5,485 nucleotides of DNA, taken from NCBI GenBank assembly GCA_913009925.1, contig CAJVWY010000089.1, positions 1-5,485 on the forward strand. The letters run 5' to 3'. The DNA is from an uncultured bacterium. Its GTDB lineage: Bacteria > Actinomycetota > Thermoleophilia > BMS3ABIN01. The notes beneath the pieces are model-generated. The model was not told the DNA's origin, searched no databases, and worked only from the letters and a program-made list of their open reading frames with translations. This document shows, piece by piece, positions 1 to 5,372 of the stretch. The first letter of the stretch is position 1. Each line of letters starts with the position of its first letter. The position numbers and the translations under genes were made by a program.

Positions 1-89
1 CTTAGTACACGGTGCTGCACACCTGTATCGACGTTGATTTAGCGTTTGACAGTGACGTGTTGGGTGTATGTTATTTTTTTTTTTTTTTT
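1..89. other. Read-past-template artefact upstream of P5 adapter
   Basis: This stretch lies outside the Illumina P5 adapter, so it cannot be genomic. It ends in a run of 16 T (74..89) directly against the adapter. Seen on the other strand, this is the adapter followed by poly-A and then noisy sequence, which is what a read produces when it runs beyond a short template. The open frame that begins at 46 and runs into thiC is created by this stretch and the adapter and has no biological meaning. Confidence 0.93.
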
Positions 90-147
90 AATGATACGGC
101 GACCACCGAGATCTACACTCTTTCCCTACACGACGCTCTTCCGATCT
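90..147 (+). other. Illumina P5 / TruSeq universal adapter contamination
   Basis: All 58 bases match the P5 flow-cell sequence plus the TruSeq read-1 primer site, beginning AATGATACGGCGACCACCGA and ending CGCTCTTCCGATCT. Translated in the frame that runs into thiC, it gives the artefact peptide LMIRRPPRSTLFPYTTLFRS, a sequence that contaminates many protein database entries. Genomic sequence starts at 148. Confidence 0.99.
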
Positions 148-885
148 CTGGTTAGCCGCGGTGGAGCATTCATGGTCGCCTGGATGGAGAAGCAACAGCG
201 GGAGAACCCCCTCTACGAGCAGTTCGATCGCCTGCTGGAGGTACTGAGGCGCTACGATGTCGTGCTCAGCCTGGGTAATGGCATGCGGGCGGGCGCCATC
301 GCCGACGCCACCGATAAGGCGCAGATACAGGAGCTTCTGATAAACACCGAACTGGCGGACAGGGCCCGGGAAGCAGGTGTCCAGGCCATGCTGGAGGGTC
401 CGGGTCATATCCCCATTGATGAGATCGAGGCCAATGTCGTCCTGCAGAAGCGCCTCAGCGGTGGCAAGCCCTTCTATATGCTGGGGCCCATCACTACCGA
501 TATCGCTCCCGGTTACGATCATATCACCGCCGCAATCGGTTCAGCCTGGGCTGTTGCCTATGGCACCGATTTCATCTGCTATGTGACGCCGGCGGAGCAC
601 CTGGGACTGCCGTACGCCGAGGATGTGCGCCAGGGAGTGATGGCGGCGCGTATAGCCGCCCATATCGGTGACACGGTCAAACTGGGACGGCGCGGGCGCG
701 ATCTGCGCATGGGTGATGCCCGCCGCCGCCTGGACTGGGATGAGCAGTACCGGCTGGCCATCGATCCCGAGCGCGCTCGCGCCGTCCGGGACGACAGGCC
801 GGGCAGCAATGGCGACGGCTGCAGCATGTGTGGTGACCAATGCGCCATCGAAGTGGCGGAGGCGTGCATCTCACATCCTGACTAA
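148..885 (+). CDS. thiC: ThiC-family radical-SAM phosphomethylpyrimidine synthase, C-terminal part (5' end missing)
   Basis: ThiC rearranges 5-aminoimidazole ribotide (AIR) into the thiamin pyrimidine HMP-P, using S-adenosylmethionine and a [4Fe-4S] cluster in the cytoplasm. The visible 245 residues (numbered from base 148) show the family signatures: SRGG at 3-6, ENPLYEQFD, an SLGxGxRxG loop at 41-49, DATDKAQIQEL, EGPGH at 83-87, DIAPGYDHIT, PAEHLGLP at 149-155 and a terminal cysteine motif C225, C228, C232. Compared with my memory of the Caulobacter ThiC structure, the AIR contacts SRG, Arg47 and Glu83 and the metal-ligand histidines His87 and His151 are kept with identical spacing. The Asp of SLGDGLRPG is Asn44 here, and the Leu and Pro are Met46 and Ala48. 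The cysteine motif is CX2CX3C rather than the CX2CX4C of E. coli; I believe shorter forms of ThiC often have this spacing. The substitutions leave open a BzaF-type paralogue (5-hydroxybenzimidazole synthase, anaerobic B12 lower ligand). The start codon and N-terminal half are lost at the adapter junction. Confidence 0.9.
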   Translation: MVSRGGAFMVAWMEKQQRENPLYEQFDRLLEVLRRYDVVLSLGNGMRAGAIADATDKAQIQELLINTELADRAREAGVQAMLEGPGHIPIDEIEANVVLQKRLSGGKPFYMLGPITTDIAPGYDHITAAIGSAWAVAYGTDFICYVTPAEHLGLPYAEDVRQGVMAARIAAHIGDTVKLGRRGRDLRMGDARRRLDWDEQYRLAIDPERARAVRDDRPGSNGDGCSMCGDQCAIEVAEACISHPD

Positions 886-898
886 AGCTCAATCAGGA
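876..898. terminator. Hairpin enclosing both convergent stop codons
   Basis: TCCTGA (876..881) and TCAGGA (893..898) are perfect inverted arms of 6 bp around an 11-base loop. The loop holds the thiC stop TAA (883..885) and the complement of the opposing gene's TGA (889..891). The position suits a shared terminator, but the stem is short and no T-run follows on either strand, so its activity is uncertain. Confidence 0.3.
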
Positions 899-1413
899 AT
901 GCCGGTAGTTATCCCGGCGATACCGGCTATGGCTTCCGCCAGTTCATCGGCTCGCTGAGACCCGAGCAATACCAGCGTGTCGTCCTTCAGGGCCAGCTGG
1001 GCGCCACGGCTGCCGCTGATATTGTAAGCGCGGCCGTTGGTGGGAGAGTGCCTGATTCCCCAGCCGCCGTATTCGCGCAGAGGCTTGTAGTCGCGAGCGC
1101 CGACGAAGGCGATGCTCCGGGCCGGGAAGCTGCGTGTCAGCAGGGGGAAGAAACGCGCCGTCACCCCGTCCGCAGTCACGGTGATCTCAAGCTTGATGAT
1201 GGCGACGAAGATGGGGAAGGAGAGTCCGAACAGCAGCCAGATAATTATCGTGAAGATGTCGGAGCCGGTACTTCTTCCCTGCTCAGCGGTGAAGAACTGC
1301 TGGATGAAGGTGAGCCAGGCGGCACCGGCGGCCGCCAGCACGATCGCCCAGATCCAGAGCTGGCGGGTCCTCTGAACCTCACGGAAGATCGGTTCTTGAT
1401 GATTGTCAGCCAT
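889..1413 (-). CDS. Hypothetical two-helix membrane protein with PH-like C-terminal domain (DUF6141-like)
   Basis: This 174-residue protein has no function I can assign. The N-terminal cytoplasmic tail (1-18) carries an FREVQRTRQLW motif. Two hydrophobic helices follow at about 19-41 and 53-75, and then a soluble beta-rich region (76-162) containing YGGWGIR (115-121), GRAYNISGSRG (127-137) and LLGSQRADELAEAI (149-162). This pattern resembles small bacterial membrane proteins with a bPH-like fold; I think DUF6141 is the matching family, but this is from memory. I chose the ATG at 1413 because AGGAGG (1426..1421) lies 7 bases ahead of it. The ATG at 1419 is only 1 base from that site, and a start at 1488 would overlap the upstream gene by 64 bases. 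The gene follows the amidotransferase gene by 11 bases and is probably co-transcribed and translationally coupled. Its stop is 3 bases from the convergent thiC stop. Confidence 0.72.
   Translation of the reverse strand: MADNHQEPIFREVQRTRQLWIWAIVLAAAGAAWLTFIQQFFTAEQGRSTGSDIFTIIIWLLFGLSFPIFVAIIKLEITVTADGVTARFFPLLTRSFPARSIAFVGARDYKPLREYGGWGIRHSPTNGRAYNISGSRGAQLALKDDTLVLLGSQRADELAEAIAGIAGITTGIPD
901..927. terminator. GC-rich inverted repeat just after thiC, inside the opposing gene
   Basis: GCCGGTA (901..907) and TACCGGC (921..927) are perfect 7-bp arms around a 13-base loop. It sits 15 bases after the thiC stop, where a terminator hairpin would be expected, but no T-tract follows. It also encodes the Ala/Gly/Ile-rich tail of the opposing membrane protein, so codon repetition alone could produce it. 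Confidence 0.25.
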
Positions 1414-1420
1414 AACCATA

Positions 1421-1426
1421 CCTCCT
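1421..1426 (-). promoter_or_regulatory. Shine-Dalgarno site overlapping the upstream stop codon
   Basis: On the minus strand the sequence reads GGATAGGAGGT followed by ATGGTTATG. AGGAGG shares bases with the TAG stop of the amidotransferase gene (1427..1425) and lies 7 bases ahead of the ATG at 1413. This decides the start of the downstream gene and suggests translational coupling. Confidence 0.75.
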
Positions 1427-2120
1427 ATCCTGACAGTCCCATCAACCAGTGGCAGATGGAGTCCACGGATGGTTGCAGGGCCTGGCATCTAGCTTCCAGG
1501 TCGTAGAGTATATCGTCACGGCCGGCGCCGGCGCCGGCCATATAGTCTTGATACACACGGGCCCAGGTTCGCGCCAGGTCCGGGGTAAGCTCCACATGGA
1601 ACTGTAAACCATAAACATTTCTGCCGATGCGGAAAGCCTGGTTTTCGTAGGCCGGACTGCCGGCAAGGCGAACCGCGCCGTCAGGGAGGTCGAAGCTGTC
1701 CCCATGCAGCTGAAATACCGGCAGCTGCCGCGGCAGTCTGGAGAACAGTGGATCCGCTTCTGCGTCGGCGTACAGTTCCACGTTGGACCAGCCGATCTCA
1801 CGTTCAGTTCCGGCGTAGACTCTGGCGCCCGCGGCCGCGGCGACAATCTGTGAACCGAGGCAGATACCCAGCAGCGGCATGTCGGCACCGATCGCTGCGG
1901 CCACCAACTCCAGCTCACCGGCCATCCAGGAGACATTGTCATCATATACAGCCATGGGCCCGCCCAGGATAACGGCCGCGTCCCATTCACTCAGCCGTCC
2001 GGGCAGTGGCTCATCACTATAGGGACGGATATATTCTATTGTGGCTCCCATGCCGGAAAGCAGGCTTTCCAGTGATCCCAGGGGCTCACAGTCTATGTGT
2101 TGGATGGCAAGTACGCGCAT
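1425..2120 (-). CDS. Class I glutamine amidotransferase-like protein (GMP synthase GATase1-like)
   Basis: This 231-residue protein has the class I glutamine amidotransferase fold, which hydrolyses glutamine or a related gamma-glutamyl amide through a cysteine thioester. The triad is intact: Cys87 in the nucleophile elbow GICLGSQ (85-91), and His175 and Glu177 in YGLQFHVE (170-177). The oxyanion-strand motif ILGGPMAVYDD is at 51-61 and FQLHGDSFDLP at 136-146. The length fits the stand-alone GMP-synthase-like subgroup, which lacks a fused synthetase domain; no synthetase partner is nearby. The true substrate cannot be read from the sequence; gamma-glutamyl hydrolase or amidotransfer roles are both possible. 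The ATG at 2120 has GGGAG (2129..2125) 4 bases ahead and starts the typical first strand MRVLAIQH. It is the first gene of a two-gene operon with the membrane protein downstream. The tail at 193-198 is an Ala-Gly repeat over a DNA palindrome. Confidence 0.92.
   Translation of the reverse strand: MRVLAIQHIDCEPLGSLESLLSGMGATIEYIRPYSDEPLPGRLSEWDAAVILGGPMAVYDDNVSWMAGELELVAAAIGADMPLLGICLGSQIVAAAAGARVYAGTEREIGWSNVELYADAEADPLFSRLPRQLPVFQLHGDSFDLPDGAVRLAGSPAYENQAFRIGRNVYGLQFHVELTPDLARTWARVYQDYMAGAGAGRDDILYDLEARCQALQPSVDSICHWLMGLSG
1520..1539. repeat. 20-base perfect palindrome made of three GCCGGC hexamers
   Basis: GCCGGC is repeated three times in tandem (1521..1538) with a G before and a C after, so that the whole 20 bases equal their own reverse complement. 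It encodes the flexible Ala-Gly stretch MAGAGAGRDD near the C terminus of the amidotransferase-like protein. A tandem codon expansion is the simplest explanation. Confidence 0.85.
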
Positions 2121-2245
2121 GGCGCTCCCGGTTGCTTACAGTGGATGATGACAGAACCGGTGGCTGGGAACAAGAATCATCCCCGATGGAGTCGCCTCAG
2201 ATGCCGCAGGCAGGTTTTTCTCCCGCCGCGCCGTAGTCCTTTCCC
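2121..2245. promoter_or_regulatory. Divergent intergenic region with start-proximal promoters
   Basis: These 125 bases separate the amidotransferase gene (minus) from the glycosyltransferase gene (plus), so promoters in both directions should lie here. For the minus gene a weak candidate is TTGTTC (2173..2168), a 17-base spacer and CATCAT (2150..2145), giving a leader of about 20 bases that includes GGGAG. I see no clear sigma-70-type promoter for the plus gene. A T5 run at 2215..2219 follows only a 4-bp stem. Confidence 0.4.
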
Positions 2246-3766
2246 ATGAGAATAGCCATCATCCACGGTTATTTCCTGTCCGATTCCGGCAGCGCCATCT
2301 ATGTTCGGGAATTGTCACGGGAACTGGCGAGGCAGGGTCATGAAGTAACGCTTGTCTGCCAGGAACAGGAACCGGAGCAGTATGATTTTATCGACAGCGC
2401 CTACCAGCTTGACGAAACCAACGGGCAGCTGCGTCTGTTATTCGGCCGGGAAACAGCCGGTGCCGGCTTATGCCGTCTGGTGAGGCCCCATCTGGGTGGA
2501 AAACTGCTCACCTATGTGGCGGGCCCGTTCCCTGGCTTTGAAGCCATCCCCTTCCAGGATGCTCCCGGTTCCCTGGTCGACGCCTATATCGAAGCCAATT
2601 GCAAGGCGCTCGGTGCTATCTTCAACAGCTGGCCGCCGGACCTGGTGCAGGCCAACCACGCCGTCATGCAGCCATACCTGGTTCGCCGGGTCCTGGGGGA
2701 AACGGTTTCGCCCCAGGCCGGTCCCCGTGCGCCTTATATTGTTACCATTCACGGCAGCGCGCTCAACTTCACCGTGAGGCAGGACGGGCGCATGGCCCCA
2801 TACGCTCTGGATGGCCTGGAAGGGGCGACGGCTGTCGCCGCTTTAAGCGGTGACAGCCGCACGGAGATAGTGGAATTCGCCCGGAGGGCAGGGCTCGACA
2901 TAGAGGACAAGAGCCATATCCTGCCTCCGGGCGTGGATACGAAGATCTTTCATCCCGGCTACGATCGGGGAAAAACCCTGGCGGACATAGGCGCCGGGCC
3001 GGCGGAGAGCGGCGCTGAGAGCGATGAAAAATCAGGCAGGATCAGCGCCGACGACGACATTCTGACATTCACCGGCAGGCTGCTGTGGACCAAGGGGCTG
3101 CATTATGCCGTGGCCGCCTTACCGCTGATACACAGGAAAAGACCACGGTTACGTCTGCTGGTGGCCGGTGACGGTCCCATGCGCGGGCCTCTTCTCAGTC
3201 TCATCGACAGCCTGGACGCGGGCGATCTCACGGCGGCTGAAGAGCTGCTGTCCTCCACTGAAGAGCTCACGGCGGTCGAGGGCTTTGGTCCCGTTCTGCC
3301 GCCGGCGGATACTGAACTACGCCGTGAGTACCGGTCCTGTCTGGACACCGTCAGGGGAAACCTGAAAAACCGTATCTATTTTCTCGGGCATATTTCTCAC
3401 AAGCAGCTGGCGCCGCTGCTGGCCGCATCCGACCTGCTGCTGGCGCCCTCGGTCTTTCCCGAGGCATTCGGCATGGTGGCAGTAGAAGCCATGGCCGCGG
3501 GAGCTTTGCCGCTGGCCACCTATCACAGCGGCCTCAAGGACCCTATGGACGCGGTGTCCGGCGAACTGGGGGAGCCCCTGCTCAAAAGCCTCGCCCCGGG
3601 CTGTAAGCTCACGGAGTCCCTTGCGGGTGCAGTCGTGAGGCTGCTGGAATCACGGTTTACCGGTGCCGATGAGTATCGCCACATCCTCCAAGAGCTGGCC
3701 GGACGCCTGTATTCATGGGAAGTGTTGGCCACCCGCTATCTGCGATTTGCGGCTTCGCCTGGATAA
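2246..3766 (+). CDS. GT4-type glycosyltransferase (GT-B fold) with large C-terminal-half insertion
   Basis: This 506-residue protein transfers a sugar from a nucleotide-sugar donor to an unknown acceptor, probably in glycan or glycolipid assembly at the cytoplasmic face of the membrane. The N-terminal acceptor domain opens with MRIAIIHGYFLSDSGSAIYV and RELARQGHEV (25-34); IHGSALNF is at 168-175 and PPGVD at 227-231. The C-terminal donor domain has FTGRLLWTKGL (275-285), VAGDGPMR (306-313), YFLGHISHKQL (378-388) and the E-X7-E motif PEAFGMVAVEAMAAG with Glu406 and Glu414. A Gly/Ser/Glu-rich linker spans about 245-270. Between GDGPMR and YFLGH there are about 60 extra residues (317-376), where GT4 enzymes normally have about 10-15; total length exceeds the usual 370-420. 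The ATG at 2246 is the first possible start after an in-frame TAG at 2234, yet the preceding bases TAGTCCTTTCCC hold no Shine-Dalgarno site, so translation may be leaderless or weak. Confidence 0.9.
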   Translation: MRIAIIHGYFLSDSGSAIYVRELSRELARQGHEVTLVCQEQEPEQYDFIDSAYQLDETNGQLRLLFGRETAGAGLCRLVRPHLGGKLLTYVAGPFPGFEAIPFQDAPGSLVDAYIEANCKALGAIFNSWPPDLVQANHAVMQPYLVRRVLGETVSPQAGPRAPYIVTIHGSALNFTVRQDGRMAPYALDGLEGATAVAALSGDSRTEIVEFARRAGLDIEDKSHILPPGVDTKIFHPGYDRGKTLADIGAGPAESGAESDEKSGRISADDDILTFTGRLLWTKGLHYAVAALPLIHRKRPRLRLLVAGDGPMRGPLLSLIDSLDAGDLTAAEELLSSTEELTAVEGFGPVLPPADTELRREYRSCLDTVRGNLKNRIYFLGHISHKQLAPLLAASDLLLAPSVFPEAFGMVAVEAMAAGALPLATYHSGLKDPMDAVSGELGEPLLKSLAPGCKLTESLAGAVVRLLESRFTGADEYRHILQELAGRLYSWEVLATRYLRFAASPG

Positions 3767-3781
3767 GGCCGGCCTGTTTTA

Positions 3782-3808
3782 TTACCCATTTATTGGGGTA
3801 AAATACCC
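3782..3808. repeat. Three alternating half-sites TTACCC - GGGTAA - TACCC
   Basis: TTACCC (3782..3787) and GGGTAA (3796..3801) form a perfect 6-bp inverted repeat with an 8-base loop. The same GGGTA (3796..3800) also pairs with TACCC (3804..3808) across an AAA loop. The middle arm can pair with only one partner at a time, and it overlaps the candidate -10 box TAAAAT. This could be a regulator-binding operator or a pair of exclusive hairpins. Confidence 0.6.
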
Positions 3809-3811
3809 AAG

Positions 3812-3832
3812 CCGGATTCAAGTTATATCCGG
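3812..3832. repeat. Inverted repeat CCGGAT-N9-ATCCGG in the sensor leader
   Basis: CCGGAT (3812..3817) and ATCCGG (3827..3832) are perfect 6-bp arms around a 9-base loop, immediately downstream of the TTACCC/GGGTAA cluster. If transcription starts near 3811, this hairpin lies at the 5' end of the mRNA. It may be a second operator or an RNA hairpin. Confidence 0.55.
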
Positions 3833-3894
3833 GTTCTGGCGACAGGATAACATGGTTTTAACATCTTCACGGCGGTAGGGATGGTGGGGGAGCT

Positions 3895-5372
3895 TTGAAC
3901 TTCAGCAAAGAATCCCGCGAGAACTTCAGGCTGATTGCGGCTGCGTTGGCGCTTCCGGCTGCCCTGGCGAGCCTGGTAACGTTGCTGGCCTGGCTCATTG
4001 CCCCGTCATACATGTCCGGGATCCGCTCCAGCCATATATTGATGGCTCCCGGGACGGCCCTGGCGCTTCTGGTGCTGAGCTTCCTGCTCCTGCTCAGGAT
4101 TTATCGTCCCCTCGGCAAATACGGCAGATACCTGGCCGGCGCCTGGTGTGTACTGGTCGCGGTTTTTTCATTGGCGGCGCTGGCGCAGTATCTGTTTGGC
4201 TGGGAAGGCGGTCTCTATGAGCTGTTGCCTGAAAGCCGGGCTGCAATAAGCAATATACCGGCCAACAGTACTTCTCCCGTGACCACGGCAAGTCTTGTCT
4301 TCGCCTCATTTTCTCTGCTTTTTCTTTACCTGGGAGCCGCAGTCAACAAGGCCAAAACGGTTTCGGCCGTACTTTCCCTGCTGGCCGGCCTGAACGCGCT
4401 GGCCGTCGGCTTCGCCTATCTGTTCAACGTTCCCCTGCTTCATAACGGCAGGATCATCCCTATGGCATTACTGACAGCGGTGGCAACGATCTTCCTGTGC
4501 CTGGGCTTACTGGCCGCGGCGGGTCCGGCACGGTGGCCCTTGAGGTTCTTCGTCGGCTCCACCGACCCCGCAGAGACGGAACGGTGCCTGGCGGAGACCG
4601 GCCTGGAGAAGAGCGAGGAGAGGCTGAGGGATCTGTTCGATTGTTCTCCCATCTCCATCTGGGAGGAAGACTTCTCCCAGGTGAAGACATACATCGACGA
4701 CCTGAGATTGACAGGCATGGAAGACCTGGAGAGCTACTTTGACGACCACCCGGAGGAGATTATCCATTGCGCCTCGATGGTGAAGGTCATCGATGTGAAT
4801 CAGGCTACACTCGACATGTTCGAGGCCGAGAGCAAGGAGGAGATTTTATCCGGCCTTACCCGGGTTTTCACCGAGGAGACGCATGATTGCTTCAAGTTCA
4901 ACCTGATAGCCATCTGCGAGGGTGAAACGGACCTGGAGATAGAGGCGATAACCCGGACCCTGAAGGGCAGAAGGATGGATAACATCGTCAAGTGGTCGGT
5001 GGTGCCCGGGTTCCAGGACAGCCTGTCGCGCGTGCTGATATCGATCACCGACATCACCAGGCTGAAACGGAGCGAGGAGGACCTGCGGACGAAAACAAGG
5101 CAACTGGAGACCTCCCAGAGAGTAGCCCGCCTGGGCAGCTGGGAATGGGATATGGCCAACGACGACGTAACCTGGTCTGATGAACTGTACCGCATCTTCG
5201 GGATCGAGCCTCAGACATTCAAGAGCACCTACGAGGCTGTGCTTGACATGATACATCCTCTGGACAGGGACAGGCTGAACAGAGCGGTCAAGCAGGCCAT
5301 TGACGAGAGGTCGCACTACAAGATCGACGTGCGCGTTGTCCGCGGGGACGGCTCGGAGTGGATGATGGAGGC
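3895..5372 (+). CDS. Six-helix membrane PAS-domain sensor protein (3' end missing)
   Basis: This is the sensory front of a membrane signalling protein; its output (histidine kinase, GGDEF or other) is not in the window. Six hydrophobic helices lie at about 11-36, 47-69, 78-101, 128-150, 156-178 and 188-209, arranged as three pairs with a degenerate Pro/Thr/Ala motif opening helices 2, 4 and 6. A charged linker (224-248, likely coiled) leads to PAS 1 (about 241-388), with SPISIWEEDFSQVKTYIDDL and HPEEIIHCASMVKVIDVNQA, ending in SRVLISITDITRLKRSEEDL. A short coiled linker joins PAS 2, of PAS_3 type (408 onward): RLGSWEWDM, WSDELYRIFG, IHPLDRDR and VRGDGSEWM. Real sequence ends after Glu492; the next 22 residues of the open frame are adapter. 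The start is TTG at 3895, the only candidate after an in-frame TAA at 3859 before helix 1. It is preceded by a G-rich tract GGTGGGGGAG (3883..3892) whose GGAG end is unusually close. Confidence 0.88.

Larger units (their letters stand above)
3767..3894. promoter_or_regulatory. AT-richer intergenic region, likely promoter/leader of the sensor gene
   Basis: These 128 bases between the glycosyltransferase stop and the sensor start are visibly richer in A and T than the flanking genes up to about 3865. TAAAAT at 3799..3804 is a 5-of-6 match to a -10 box, but the bases 17-18 upstream (around 3775..3781) do not match a -35 box well. Several inverted repeats overlap or follow it. AGGCCGGCCT (3767 onward, centred at 3771) is a palindrome followed by TGTTTTATT and could be a weak terminator for the glycosyltransferase gene. 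Confidence 0.45.

Noticed and set aside
46..147. An N-terminal extension of thiC with an ATG at 46
   Set aside because: It is translated from poly-T and Illumina adapter sequence. The real gene enters at 148 without its start.
88..522. Minus-strand open frame of 144 codons opposite thiC
   Set aside because: It lies opposite conserved ThiC codons, and its C-terminal end is the reverse complement of the adapter (peptide SEERRVGKECRSR).
1414..1488. Longer start for the membrane protein at 1488
   Set aside because: The extension would overlap the amidotransferase gene, and a strong AGGAGG points to the ATG at 1413.
1048..1506. Plus-strand open frame of 152 codons
   Set aside because: It is antisense to the membrane protein, rich in Asp/Glu/Gly/Gln without domain character, and lacks a family motif; the minus strand has helices, a Shine-Dalgarno site and operon context.
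2194..2219. Small hairpins GCCT/AGGC or TGCC/GGCA followed by TTTTT as a terminator
   Set aside because: The stems have only 4 bp, and the site is upstream of the glycosyltransferase start with no gene on that strand to terminate.
3833..3894. A c-di-GMP (GEMM) riboswitch before the sensor gene
   Set aside because: The conserved GEMM core segments I would expect are absent; only a loose GGTAGGGATGG resemblance is present.
148..5372. The five genes as one new biological system
   Set aside because: The orientations break the window into at least four transcription units, the families are individually common, and no shared pathway is visible.
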